Shown here: in pieces, positions 34,922 through 43,820 of the stretch | Layout of the letters: each line of letters opens with the position of its first letter | How positions within the stretch are numbered: position 1 is the first letter of the stretch | Source of the DNA: Branchiostoma lanceolatum | Taxonomy: Eukaryota > Chordata > Leptocardii > Amphioxiformes > Branchiostomatidae | Assembly (NCBI RefSeq): GCF_035083965.1 | Contig: NC_089725.1 | Coordinates: 30,947,925-31,011,924, forward strand | Length of the DNA: 64,000 nucleotides | Reading direction: 5' to 3' | Notes under the pieces: model-generated | What the model saw: the letters and a program-made list of their open reading frames with translations, nothing else | Databases searched by the model: none | What the model was told of the DNA's origin: nothing | Position numbers and translations under genes: made by a program

Positions 34922-35397
34922 AACTTTTGTCAGGCACTGTCAGGCACATTGTAAAAATCAAATAGGCTGAGGGTCACCTGAGGAATTTGGTAGAATACGG
35001 AATTATTTGGATGCGCACGGGACTAGTGAGCACTTTATCGTATACTGTAAAAAATATTCATTTCTACTTCCTAAAATTACCATCCTTTGGAAAATAACTC
35101 CCCCCTCTGGACTTTAGGACTCCTTTAAAACTAGTAGTATAGGGTTACTAGAATATTCTTCAAACAGTGACTTGATAAAAGGTAGCGAAATACTAACCTC
35201 CAAACTCCAATATCTAGTCTGTACGTCTTGATCACAGAGTGACCTAGTAGTGACCTAGTAGTATAGGTAATACGTCAAACCCAATATGTTAATTTATTCA
35301 ACTTGTACGAAGGTTAGTTAACTTGTATCCACTTGTTTCATTGCATTGTTGTAGAAGACCTTACAAAAGTCGATGTGCTTTTGTTGGGTCAATAAAG
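34922..35397 (+). pseudogene. LINE 3'-end remnant, copy 2
   Basis: Duplicate of 10985-11460 with the same EHFIVYCKKY reading and GTCAATAAAGATT end. Confidence 0.5.
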
Positions 35398-35900
35398 ATT
35401 AAGTGCTGAAGATTGAGTGAATTCTCCTTCTTTGTGAACGATGAATGAATGCTGAATCGGTCTACATCTGTTAAGAATAAGTACAGCATTACGGTAAAGT
35501 AGATATATTTGTACAAGTGGTTATTGTGTTCCCATTGCCCACCTGCACATTGCCGAAGTGGGTAGTATCTGTGAGAAGTCGGGGACACTTTTCCTCTTGG
35601 TCGAATGTCTATCTGTATGCTTTCCTTTCCATAGTAGTTAATGTTGTTTTGCATGTCTGCAGCAGCTGGTAGTCGTCCAAAACCGGTGCGTGTTCTATAT
35701 AACTTTAAGCTGCTCTCAGCTAGTCTGCTATGATTTTACACTATAGATATATACGTAAATACATACGCAAAACGCATGTAGCTTTAGATGTCTGCATCTG
35801 CTGTAACTGGTGCTGGGATGATAGTTCTGTGTCTCTTACTTCATTTATCTACTTTAATGCCGCAATGAAGAAAAAAAACAATTGATCAGAGAATATTAAG
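35398..35900 (+). other. Intergenic, no gene recognised
   Basis: Counterpart of 11461-11950. The longer frame seen in copy 1 is broken here. Nothing else seen. Confidence 0.4.
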
Positions 35901-35904
35901 AACA

Positions 35905-36221
35905 GTATTTCTAGCACGCAGGAATATTCGTGACTGCATGTACCCTGGCCTTCTCACAAGCGTTCAGCACTGTACGTGCCGCAACAGATCCACTTTTCGG
36001 TCGGCAAACGTCTCACACTTCAGATACTTTAAAATTATTAGGACAAGAGTCTTGTGTTGTAACGTGCGTAAAAAGATTATTCTTTGGTTTCTCAATAGAT
36101 ACACAGGTGTCTAGTCCCTAGTTCTGATGGTCTTGCATACGTAGAAAATGTGTGTGCCATTTCAAACGGTCGTTAGCACGTTCGCCTAACACGTCATAGG
36201 TCCGCGGGGTTCTAAACACGC
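35905..36221 (+). repeat. Module shared with cassette leaders, copy 2
   Basis: Counterpart of 11960-12282. It ends at the same base, after CTAAACACGC, where AGTAGTATGTAG follows. Confidence 0.7.
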
Positions 36222-36653
36222 AGTAGTATGTAGTCAGCAGGATGGTATCCATTATTCCGGCTCGTTCAAAGGGCAAGACTCGTCGACATTAGCTATGCTT
36301 TTTCGTCCACCCTGGCCATTCTTCCTCAGATTATTTCAATTTTCACAAGCTTAAACTTAAAGTCAGTTTTTATTCATAGTGTTAACATCTAGAAACATTA
36401 TTCTTCCTCAGTTTAGCTTAAAATTCTCAAGTTTACAATGTAAGTTTCATGTTTCATTCATCCTTTATATCTGATTCAAAGAACTTGTTTAAATCCATGA
36501 TGTGAAGACCTATCAGGTATACACGTACGTTACCTTTGTAGCGAATCAAGACAACAACAGAAAAGACACTGCAGGGACATAGTGACAATGTTTCATTGGA
36601 CTTTATTCAGTCAAGAGTGTATCAAACGCCGCCCGTCTGTATTAGTAGTATGT
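36222..36653. repeat. A-type terminus, truncated unit
   Basis: AGTAGTATGTAGTCAGCAGG, terminal repeat, spacer and the end of the RING 3' UTR (TTTATT at 36602-36607), then CTGTATT joins the next AGTAGTATGTAG at 36654. Confidence 0.8.
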
Positions 36654-37023
36654 AGTCAGCAGGCTGGTATCCATTATTCAGGCTCGTTCAAAGGGCAAGG
36701 CTCGTCGACATTAGTTATGCTTTTTCGTCCACCCTGGCCATTCTTCCTCAGATTATTTCAATTTTCACAAGCTTAAACTTAAAGTCAGTTTTTATTCATA
36801 GTGTTAACATCTAGAAACATTATTCTTCCTCAGTTTAGCTTAAAATTCTCAAGTTTACAATGTAAGTTTCATGTTTCATTCATCCTTTCTATCTGATTCA
36901 AAGAACTTGTTTAAATCCATGATGTGAAGACCTATCAGGTATACACGTACGTTACCTTTGTAGCGAATCAAGACAACAACAGAAAAGACACTGCAGGGAC
37001 ATAGTGACAATGTTTCATTGGAC

Positions 37024-37029
37024 TTTATT
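37024..37029 (-). terminator. Polyadenylation signal, RING unit, cassette 1
   Basis: TTTATT on the plus strand (AATAAA on the minus), overlapping the ORF-Q stop. Confidence 0.6.
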
Positions 37030-37342
37030 CAGTCAAGAGTGTATCAAACGCCGCCCGTCTGTATTTTCTGTGCCCGAGTTTATAGCAAACGTCTATATCC
37101 ATACCACCCACCGCGCTTTTTTTCCTCGTTGCATCGATACCTTTCTCCATTGTATGGAACAAGACTGCCACATCTTTGCGGTCGAATTCACATTCAGACT
37201 GAAAGTTTAAATTGAAGGTGTCTGAACCTACTTTCATATACGGTACGCGTGCGCAACTTTTGCCTGCCCGCACTCGGATTTCGTCCATGCAGACACACGA
37301 ACTCTGGCGTGAACGGCGTCTACCTGTGCAACGTAGTATCAT
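37025..37342 (-). CDS. ORF-Q, 105-aa hypothetical (cassette 1)
   Basis: Starts with ATGATACTACG, 47 nt after the RING stop, and ends in a TAA inside the polyadenylation signal. The N-terminus is basic and Cys-rich (RCTGRRRSRQSSCVC), the middle polar (ECEFDRKDVAVLF), the end basic (YKLGHRKYRRAAFDTL). No known domain recognised. The frame is open in all four minus-strand copies and closed by TGA in the plus-strand copies. It could be a real distal gene of a bicistronic RING mRNA or part of its 3' UTR. Confidence 0.4.
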   Translation of the reverse strand: MILRCTGRRRSRQSSCVCMDEIRVRAGKSCARVPYMKVGSDTFNLNFQSECEFDRKDVAVLFHTMEKGIDATRKKSAVGGMDIDVCYKLGHRKYRRAAFDTLLTE

Positions 37343-37389
37343 CTGTGGTGGATATGACGACTCCTGCACTCTTTTCGCTTGCCACTCTA

Positions 37390-37662
37390 TCAGAAGTAGA
37401 AGTCAAAGTTTTCCCGAGGACAGCCATGTTCGCCGTCGGTACACTCTATTCTTACCCTGCAGGTAGGGCATGTCGGGGACGTACGGCACCACTCCACTAT
37501 GCAGTCTTTGTGGCAAGAGTGGGTATTCAGAGCTGTTGCATGTGGACAGTGGTTCCAAACTTCGTCCCGGAATGCGATTTCGTCGAGGCAGATGGGGCAG
37601 ATCTCACCGTCAGACACATCTGTGTGGTTGGCGAATGAGTCGGGCGTGGATGAGTTCTGCAT
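37390..37662 (-). CDS. RING-H2 finger protein, 90 aa (cassette 1)
   Basis: Same protein as the plus-strand copy at 14976, all eight zinc ligands kept. Its usual promoter is now 2.6 kb farther away because of the LINE. Confidence 0.8.
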   Translation of the reverse strand: MQNSSTPDSFANHTDVSDGEICPICLDEIAFRDEVWNHCPHATALNTHSCHKDCIVEWCRTSPTCPTCRVRIECTDGEHGCPRENFDFYF

Positions 37663-37847
37663 TTCTCTTTGAGTCCGTCAATAGCAAGCAATGACATTTT
37701 CGCCAGACGTTTTTTTTTACTCTAATAGGAAAAAGTGTCGGAGCGTTTAGAAATTTAGAAATGACAATATTGTGCCTGATGTGATATCAACCGTTGCAAA
37801 ATGTACAGATTGGGTGCATTTCTAGGCTTAAGTCACCGCCCTGTATA

Positions 37848-38096
37848 TTAATCTAATTTAAGTCGTCTGATAGCTTCAACAACTTGATCCATTGTTTGTT
37901 CGAAGCAGTCCCCATCGATGTCCATCGATTCATCTTCAGGTACGATGTTGTTCTCTGTGATCATATCAAAGCTCATGTTTGGATTAGTCTTTGGTCCGAC
38001 ATTCAATCTTAGTCGACGCCTCTTGGCTGGCGGCTCACAATCCCTATCGTATGGAGGCATTCGCTTTCGTTTTGAAGCTTTAACAACTTTATCCAT
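37848..38096 (-). CDS. NLS protein, 82 aa (cassette 1)
   Basis: Identical in protein to cassette 0 (DRD at 17-19, FDM in the middle). The LINE insertion begins 7 bp upstream of the ATG, leaving the coding region whole but detached from its leader and promoter. Confidence 0.55.
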   Translation of the reverse strand: MDKVVKASKRKRMPPYDRDCEPPAKRRRLRLNVGPKTNPNMSFDMITENNIVPEDESMDIDGDCFEQTMDQVVEAIRRLKLD

Positions 38097-38103
38097 AGTA
38101 ATG

Positions 38104-40536
38104 CCCAAATGGCATGAAATTTTTTACTGTAACGCTGTTGATGATGCATGTTATAAGCTGGTAGATCTTATATTTGAAGCCAAAACCAAATGTGTTCCCC
38201 ATAAGGACATTCTTATAAGACCCAGAGATAAACCATGGATGTCTCCCAGGATTAGATCGTTGATGCGTCGGCGAGACAAGCTACATAGAAATGCTAAAGT
38301 TTCGAACAGTACCACACTGTGGTCTGCATACCGTAATGTCAGAAATAAACTAGTACGCGAAATATCACTTGCTAAGTCTAACTACAACAGCCGTCTCGCT
38401 GACTCCTTGACGTCTTCTCCTTGTTCTAGCAAGAAATGGTGGCACATTGTTAAATCTTTCTATTGTAGCAAAGTGAGTTCTAATATTCCTCCCTTAAGGT
38501 CAGGTCACTTGTATGTAACTGATTCTTGTGAAAAGGCAACCATGTTCAACAATTTTTTCACTACTCAGGCCTCTGTAGATGACACCAAGGCAAGCCTCCC
38601 ACAACTTGATTTTCTCACTGATGTCCGATTTTCAGAATGTTTAACCACACCTGCCGAGATTGAACTCTATGTATCTTCTCTAGATATATCCAAAGCGTGT
38701 GGTCACGATAATGTTGATAATCGCTTTCTTAAACTCATATGCCCTTACATATCTGATAAGATCGCTTACGTTTTCAATTTGTCATTTTGCCATGGTGTCT
38801 TTCCAAAGGCCTGGAAACGGGCAAATGTGGTTCCAATTTTCAAAAAGGGAGAACCAGATGATGTATCTAACTATCGCCCCGTATCTCTGTTGCCCTGTTT
38901 GTCCAAAATTTTAGAAAAAATTGTATCCAAACACTTGTATAACCATTTGATGTCTCAAAATTTACTATATTCCCTCCAGTCGGGCTTCATCCGCGGAGAT
39001 TCGACAGTAAATCAACTCATTTGTATTACTGATAAAATCTTTAATGCTCTAGATTCCAACAAAGAAGTCAGAGCGGTTTACTTAGACTTTTCTAGAGCAT
39101 TTGACAAAGTCTGGCATAAAGGACTTATTTTCAAGCTGCAGAGAAACGGGGTCGACGGCCCAATCTTAAATTGGTTCCATAGCTACCTCTCTGACAGAGA
39201 GCAAAGAGTTGTAATTGATGGTCAATGTTCGGATTGGAGTTATGTTGGCGCAGGTGTACCTCAGGGTTCAGTTTTAGGGCCTCTCTTATTCCTTGTCTTC
39301 ATTAATGACATGGTGGACGGTCTAGTTACATGCCCCTTTTTATTTGCTGACGATAGTTCATTATTGGACATTGTGGAAGATCCTAACGTTACAGCTGATC
39401 GACTCAATACTGATCTTAGGAAGATATCATTTTGGTCTTCAACATGGCTTATGAACCTAAACCCTTTAAAGACTGAAGAAATGTGTTTTTCTAAGAAATC
39501 AAATCCTCCCGACCACCCCCCTCTTCTTCTTGATAATTGTGTTATTAAATCAGTCAAAACCCACAAGCATATAGGGACTTTTCTTACGTCCACCTTGTCA
39601 TGGGAAACACAAATTTCTTATATGATTGGCAAGGCGTCCAAACGAGTGTCCACTCTTAACAAATTGAAATTCAGATTATCACGAACAGTACTTGATGTTA
39701 TTTATAAATCTTTTATTCGTCCTCTCCTTGAATATGCTGACATTATTTGGCATGGATGTACTTTATATGATTCCCAGCGATTAGAACGTGTCCAATACGA
39801 ATGCGCGCTTGCAGTCTCAGGGGCTGTAAGAGGGTCTTCGTATTCTTCGCTACTTTCTGAATTAGGTTGGGAAAAACTTTCGGATCGACGTCACGTTCAC
39901 TCTCTGATCATGTTCTACAAAATTGTTCATGGCCATACTCGCCAGTATCTTAAGGATTTGATCCCTCCTGAAGTTTCCATTTCTACTTCTTATAATCTTC
40001 GTAACAAACTTAATCTAAGGATACCGCTCTGCTCTACAACTCGATATCAAAAGTCTTTTATTCCTTATGCAACGCATCATTGGAACGGTCTTGGTATATC
40101 TGTTCGATCATTACATCTTTCGTTGTTTAAAAAACATCTAGTCAAATTAGAACGTCCCTCTTTCTATTCACATTTTAGTCATGGCCCCCGGTACACTTGC
40201 GCCCTCCTCACACGCATTCGCACCGGCACGTGCAGTCTTAACCTAAGTTTATTTACACGCAACTTAGCAACAAGTCCAGCCTGCACTTGCGGATGTCGAA
40301 GCGAAAGCGTTGTCCATTATCTTTTGTACTGCCCTATATACAGTCAACAAAGACTCAACCTTCTGGGCAACCTACGGAACCTTTTAGCCCATATTCTTGA
40401 TATCGATACTTTGTCTGATCAAGCCTTCATTTATTTATTATTAAGAGGCTCATCCTTTGTTTCATATGATTTCAACTGTAACATTTTAGGCTTGACTCAG
40501 CACTATATTTTGACAAGCAGACGTTTTAAAACTTAG
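38104..40536 (+). CDS. Reverse transcriptase ORF of the LINE (5'-truncated)
   Basis: About 810 codons without a stop. Before the RT is a linker with KPWMSPRIRSLMRRRDKL, typical of Jockey-superfamily elements. RT motifs follow: NYRPVSLLPCLSKILEK, AVYLDFSRAFDKVWH, GVPQGSVLGPLLFLVFIND and the catalytic FADDSSLL. A thumb region (HKHIGTFL, LNKLKFRL, FIRPLLEYADIIW) and a C-terminal knuckle (CTCGCRSESVVHYLLYCPIY) complete it. The intact frame suggests a young insertion. The frame continues upstream to 37918 only by reading the NLS gene antisense, so the first ~62 codons of that longer ORF are not part of the element. The N-terminal apurinic endonuclease is absent. Confidence 0.88.
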   Translation, partial: PKWHEIFYCNAVDDACYKLVDLIFEAKTKCVPHKDILIRPRDKPWMSPRIRSLMRRRDKLHRNAKVSNSTTLWSAYRNVRNKLVREISLAKSNYNSRLADSLTSSPCSSKKWWHIVKSFYCSKVSSNIPPLRSGHLYVTDSCEKATMFNNFFTTQASVDDTKASLPQLDFLTDVRFSECLTTPAEIELYVSSLDISKACGHDNVDNRFLKLICPYISDKIAYVFNLSFCHGVFPKAWKRANVVPIFKKGEPDDVSNYRPVSLLPCLSKILEKIVSKHLYNHLMSQNLLYSLQSGFIRGDSTVNQLICITDKIFNALDSNKEVRAVYLDFSRAFDKVWHKGLIFKLQRNGVDGPILNWFHSYLSDREQRVVIDGQCSDWSYVGAGVPQGSVLGPLLFLVFINDMVDGLVTCPFLFADDSSLLDIVEDPNVTADRLNTDLRKISFWSSTWLMNLNPLKTEEMCFSKKSNPPDHPPLLLDNCVIKSVKTHKHIGTFLTSTLSWETQISYMIGKASKRVSTLNKLKFRLSRTVLDVIYKSFIRPLLEYADIIWHGCTLYDSQRLERVQYECALAVSGAVRGSSYSSLLSELGWEKLSDRRHVHSLIMFYKIVHGHTRQYLKDLIPPEVSISTSYNLRNKLNLRIPLCSTTRYQKSFIPYATHHWNGLGISVRSLHLSLFKKHLVKLERPSFYSHFSHGPRYTCALLTRIRTGTCSLNLSLFTRNLATSPACTCGCRSESVVHYLLYCPIYSQQRLNLLGNLRNLLAHILDIDTLSDQAFIYLLLRGSSFVSYDFNCNILGLTQHYILTSRRFKT

Positions 40537-40740
40537 TTCAGGTATATTGATATATTCATTGTTTGTTTGTTAGTTTGTTTGTATTGGACGACCCAATTGC
40601 TGTTTATTATTGTTATTGTACTTGTCTATGTAAGTTGTAATTGTTTTTCCAGAGGTGATGTTTAATATTAGCTTTAGCTAGAGTGCATCACCTCTGTGTC
40701 CTGTATATTTTTCTGTTGTTTAATAAAAAAAAAAAAAAAA
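38104..40740 (+). mobile_element. 5'-truncated non-LTR retrotransposon (CR1/Jockey-like)
   Basis: Inserted in the NLS leader. The short repeat AATG is found at 38100-38103 and again at 40741-40744 after a poly(A) of ~18, a likely target-site duplication that the A-run makes imprecise. Other cassettes show the empty site CATAGTAATGTGCTATGG. AATAAA overlaps the tail near 40721. The 5' part, including the endonuclease, is missing. Confidence 0.9.
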
Positions 40741-40968
40741 AATGTGCTATGGTAGTTGTGTCTGTGACTTCAGTACCCTTGTTGAGAAGGTTATGTGTTA
40801 ATATCCGCACGGGTGTGGATATCACAACTAGAGAAGTTGTGGATAGATCCGTATGAAATATGCTATGTAGTCAGGTGTCGGCAACACGAAGTTCGATTAT
40901 GGACCTCACCATATACATGTATTCGCAATGAAGGACCGTCAGTAATGTAAGATTACCATTGCAGCCTT

Positions 40969-41036
40969 ATTTATAAGGCTCAGGATATGCAAATTTATGT
41001 AAATATCAGGATTCAAGTTCCTTACATTTTGATTGG
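40969..41036 (-). promoter_or_regulatory. CCAAT-octamer-TATA promoter, cassette 1 NLS
   Basis: TATA complement 40969-40976, ATGCAAAT 40987-40994, ATTGG 41032-41036. Its transcripts would run into the LINE in antisense. Confidence 0.7.
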
Positions 41037-41089
41037 TCGAGAAGCTTTGGGTAGAAACTCGTTCTAACCGGATCTATAGAAAACTAGAT

Positions 41090-41341
41090 CTAACCAGTTT
41101 TACTATTTTTAGACGGGCCTTTTTTTGACGGCAACCACAACATAACCGTTACGGCTTTATCATCTCTTATCTCTCGGTTTTCATATATATACTCTTTGAA
41201 ATTACACGATTCTATCAAGCTTATGCAAAACTTATGAGAAGGCCAGAGCTCTCCAAGACCCACAATCGGGGTCCCGCCTAAGATCTCCACGACAGCGTGC
41301 AGTAGACCCTTTAGGTGTACTACTGGCGACACTTGATCCAG
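41090..41341 (-). CDS. ORF-P (cassette 1)
   Basis: 83 codons from the CTG at 41341-41339. Protein the same as in cassette 0 (SLIESC form). Confidence 0.45.
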   Translation of the reverse strand: MDQVSPVVHLKGLLHAVVEILGGTPIVGLGELWPSHKFCISLIESCNFKEYIYENREIRDDKAVTVMLWLPSKKGPSKNSKTG

Positions 41342-41705
41342 TGTAATACGCTTTGGCAGTTCTGTGTCTATGACTACGGTACCTTTCTGGAGAATGTTAT
41401 ATGTGAGTAGATATCAGAACCAGATAAGTTGTGAATAGATCCGTATGGAATATGGTTTGCAGGCAAGTGTCGGCAAACGAAGATGCTGAGCTATTGCAAA
41501 GGGTCATTTTTTTCTGCGTGTTTAGAGCCCCGGGGACCTATGACGTCTTAGGCGAACGTTTAGCGACCGTTTGAAATGGCGCACACATGTTTTCTAAGTT
41601 TCTATCGGAACTTTGGACTTGTAATAGACACGTGTATATCTAGATGGAAATTGAATTGTCATCTATTTTACGCACGTTACAACAAAAGGAAAAGAACGCT
41701 TATGA

Positions 41706-41803
41706 GAAGGCCAGGGTGGAAGAAAAAGCAAAGCTAATGCCGAGGAGCCCTGCCCTTTGAACGAGCCTGAATAATGGATACCAACCTTCTCACTACATAC
41801 TAC
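41706..41803. repeat. C-type terminal repeat, cassette 1
   Basis: GGCCAGGGTGGAAGAAAAAG to CTACATACTAC; intermediate between A and B in sequence. It interrupts an ORF-P-type leader (41804-41945) that continues on the far side. Confidence 0.75.
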
Positions 41804-42126
41804 AGTGTAATGTGCTTTGGTAGTTCTGTTGCTGTGACTTCGGTACCTTTCGAGCAAATGTTATATGTGTGTAGATATCAGAACCAGACAAGTTGTGAAT
41901 AGATCCGTATGGAATATGGTTTGCAGGCAAGTGTCGGCAAACGAAGATGCAATTGTCCCTATCTCTCTCTATCCATCTCTCTCCCTCTCACTGTCTCTCT
42001 CAGCTCAACTTAATTGTCTCATTTGGCTTACCTACTGACTGTAATATCTACAAGGTTAGTTATTTACACCACAAAAACAACAAACATTCTGATTTAATCT
42101 TTGCCCGTATTTGAACCACGAGAGGC
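41804..42126 (-). other. Truncated ORF-P leader and CT-rich tract
   Basis: 41804-41945 is a leader homologous to those of ORF-P and NLS (GATCCGTATGGAATATGGTTTGCAGG), cut at the start codon by the terminal repeat. A (TCTC)n-like tract lies at 41958-42001. No gene. The same arrangement recurs at 47859, 54875 and 60238. Confidence 0.6.
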
Positions 42127-42132
42127 TTTATT
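42127..42132 (-). terminator. Polyadenylation signal, PC4 unit, cassette 1
   Basis: AATAAA on the minus strand, ~20 nt after the PC4-2 stop. Confidence 0.65.
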
Positions 42133-42149
42133 CGTGTCACAAAATTTTA

Positions 42150-42482
42150 TCAGTCACTAGAAATCTTCGTTTGGAGGTCGCTTTTCAGGAACGACTTGTC
42201 TTCGATGACGACTTGCAGGGCCACCTCTACCTTGCCAGCAACGGTCTCTATCGTCTGCCACTGCTGTGGGTTGAGGTCGATCCCTTTCTTGCCAGGCAAG
42301 ACTCTTCTGGGTACTGAGTCTGGACGGGGTCTGAAGAATTCGCTTAGGGCCACGACCGGGTCTCCTCCTCCACAATGGCGTACCGTAGGTGTCCCAAGTC
42401 GGCATGGTGGCAAGGGTGCACTGCAGCATGTAGCACTAACCTTGTAGATGACATACCTGGCAAGTCGCGTCTTAGAGCCCAT
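42150..42482 (-). CDS. PC4-2, PC4/p15-like protein, 110 aa (cassette 1)
   Basis: Residues 31-90 fit the PC4 (SUB1/p15) single-stranded-DNA-binding fold: TPTVRHCGGGDPVVALSEFF corresponds to the beta-sheet, and PGKKGIDLNPQQWQTIETV to the conserved basic turn plus helix with its signature KKGI.L...QW (Lys65, Lys66, Trp75). PC4 binds melted promoter or replication DNA as a dimer and acts as a transcription coactivator. The ATG shares its A with the TGA of PC4-1 (TGATG), suggesting termination-reinitiation. The N-terminal 30 residues are basic and Cys-rich and unassigned. This copy differs from the others at residue 22 (Ala instead of Ser). Confidence 0.65.
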   Translation of the reverse strand: MGSKTRLARYVIYKVSATCCSAPLPPCRLGTPTVRHCGGGDPVVALSEFFRPRPDSVPRRVLPGKKGIDLNPQQWQTIETVAGKVEVALQVVIEDKSFLKSDLQTKISSD

Positions 42483-42802
42483 CACTGATCGGGGATCAGG
42501 GCCAATCCTCTCTTACAAGCCCCCCACACATCCTCCTGTTCGGGATGTGCCTGATAGAATTGCCGCACGGACAGCACGGCCTTCCCGTTGAAGCGACCGA
42601 CGGTGACGAAGACGTTTTGCCCAATGGGAAACCTGATTTTCAACACGCCATTCCCGTCGTCTATCTGGAGTTTCGGCTTCGATCCGTCGCTCATGCCATC
42701 CATCTGTGTACCCTTCTTGCTTTGTGTTAAGGGGACAGCGGGATTGCCTGATGGGGGATTGGAATCGGTGCGGAGACAAGCACAAACGCGGTCCATGATC
42801 AT
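42482..42802 (-). CDS. PC4-1, PC4-like protein ending before the last helix, 106 aa (cassette 1)
   Basis: Starts MIMDRV, with a ~45-residue polar leader like the Ser/Lys-rich arm of PC4. Residues 52-106 follow the PC4 sheet: GVLKIRFPIGQNVFVTVGRF, then GKAVLSVRQFYQ, then CKRGLALIPDQ. In the family this last motif is followed by Trp and a long helix; here a TGA follows the Gln, and the next codon is TGG. The domain thus lacks its dimer helix unless read-through or interplay with PC4-2 restores it. Third in the unit: promoter, NLS', PC4-1, PC4-2. Confidence 0.6.
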   Translation of the reverse strand: MIMDRVCACLRTDSNPPSGNPAVPLTQSKKGTQMDGMSDGSKPKLQIDDGNGVLKIRFPIGQNVFVTVGRFNGKAVLSVRQFYQAHPEQEDVWGACKRGLALIPDQ

Positions 42803-42921
42803 AATATTGGGTACTTTTAAAATTTAAAAAATGAGAATATTGTGCCTGATGTGATCAATATCAATCGTTGCAAAATGCACAGATTGGGTGCATTTCTAGC
42901 CTTAAGTCACCGCCCTGTATA

Positions 42922-43164
42922 TTAATCTAATTTAAGTCGTCTGATAGCTTCAACAACTTGGTCCATTGTTTGTTCGAAGCAGTCCCCATCGATGTCCATC
43001 GATTCATCTTCAGGTAGGTTGTTGTTCTCTGTGATCATATCAAAGCTCATGTTTGGATTAGTCTTTGGTCCGACATTCAAACTTAGTCGACGCCTCTTGG
43101 CTGGCGGCTCACAATCCTTATCGTATGGAGGCTTTCGTTTTGAAGCTTTAACAACTTTATCCAT
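42922..43164 (-). CDS. NLS', 80-aa paralogue of NLS (cassette 1)
   Basis: Lacks the Arg-Met of the first basic cluster (KASKRKPPYDKD) and reads RLSLNVG and ENNLPED. PPAKRRR and the C-terminal MDQVVEAIRRLKLD are kept. Downstream, the first ~120 nt match the NLS-RING spacer, then the sequence diverges to PC4-1 instead of RING. Confidence 0.6.
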   Translation of the reverse strand: MDKVVKASKRKPPYDKDCEPPAKRRRLSLNVGPKTNPNMSFDMITENNNLPEDESMDIDGDCFEQTMDQVVEAIRRLKLD

Positions 43165-43227
43165 AGTAATGTGCTATGGTAGTTGTGTCTGTGACTTCAG
43201 TACCCTTGTTGAGACGGTTATGTGTTA

Positions 43228-43249
43228 ATATCCGCACGCGTGTGGATAT
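43228..43249. promoter_or_regulatory. Palindrome in the NLS' leader
   Basis: ATATCCG-CACGCGTG-TGGATAT, a stronger dyad than the NLS version at 14455. Confidence 0.4.
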
Positions 43250-43394
43250 CACAACTAGAGAAGTTGTGGATAGATCCGTATGAAATATGCTATGTAGTCA
43301 GGTGTCGGCAACACGAAGTTCGATTATGGACCTCACCATATACATGTATTCGCAATGAAGGACCGTCAGTAATGTAAGATTACCATTGCAGCCT

Positions 43395-43463
43395 TATTTA
43401 TAAGGCTCAGGATATGCAAATTTATGTAAATATCAGGATTCAAGTTCCTTACATTTTGATTGG
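43395..43463 (-). promoter_or_regulatory. CCAAT-octamer-TATA promoter, cassette 1 NLS'/PC4
   Basis: TATA complement 43395-43402, ATGCAAAT 43414-43421, ATTGG 43459-43463. Same spacing as the NLS/RING promoter. Confidence 0.75.
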
Positions 43464-43516
43464 TCGAGAAGCTTTGGGTAGAAACTCGTTCTAACCGGAT
43501 CTATAGAAAACTAGAT

Positions 43517-43768
43517 CTAACCAGTTTTACTATTTTTAGACGGGCCTTTTTTTGACGGCAACCACAACATAACCGTTACGGCTTTATCATCTCTTATCTC
43601 TCGGTTTTCATATATATACTCTTTGAAATTACACGATTCCATCAAGCTTATGCAAAACTTATGAGAAGGCCAGAGCTCTCCAAGACCCACAATCGGGGTC
43701 CCGCCTAAGATCTCCACGACAGCGTGCAGTAGACCCTTTAGGTGTACTACTGGCGACACTTGATCCAG
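43517..43768 (-). CDS. ORF-P' (cassette 1)
   Basis: Paralogue of ORF-P differing at SLMESC. CTG again at the start position (43768-43766). The frame extends upstream without ATG to 43861 through a TAC-repeat junction that is not part of the gene. Confidence 0.45.
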   Translation of the reverse strand: MDQVSPVVHLKGLLHAVVEILGGTPIVGLGELWPSHKFCISLMESCNFKEYIYENREIRDDKAVTVMLWLPSKKGPSKNSKTG

Positions 43769-43820
43769 TGTAATACGCTTTGGCAGTTCTGTGTCTATGA
43801 CTACGGTACCTTTCTGGAGA

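Larger units (their letters stand above)
24737..36221 (+). repeat. Segmental duplication, copy 2 (PolB block)
   Basis: Direct copy of 2013-12282 with later insertions. It keeps the complete right arm of the inverted-repeat transposon lost from copy 1, carries a private MITE, and ends at AGTAGTATGTAG where the A terminal repeats begin. Confidence 0.9.
36654..41803 (-). mobile_element. Terminal-repeat element with RING cassette, LINE-disrupted (cassette 1)
   Basis: Left end AGTAGTATGTAG at 36654-36665 (A-type); right end CTACATACTAC at 41793-41803 (C-type, GGATACCAACCTTCTCAC). The ~100 bp ends are inverted repeats. Without the LINE (38104-40740) the element is ~2.5 kb, the size of cassette 0. 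Genes read on the minus strand: ORF-P, NLS, RING, ORF-Q. The right end sits exactly where a further ORF-P-like leader would reach its start codon (ATTACACT|GTAGTATGTAG on the minus strand). Confidence 0.65.

Noticed and set aside
37918-40536. Single 872-aa protein
   Set aside because: The first ~62 codons are antisense NLS sequence; the real reverse transcriptase frame starts at the LINE boundary near 38104.
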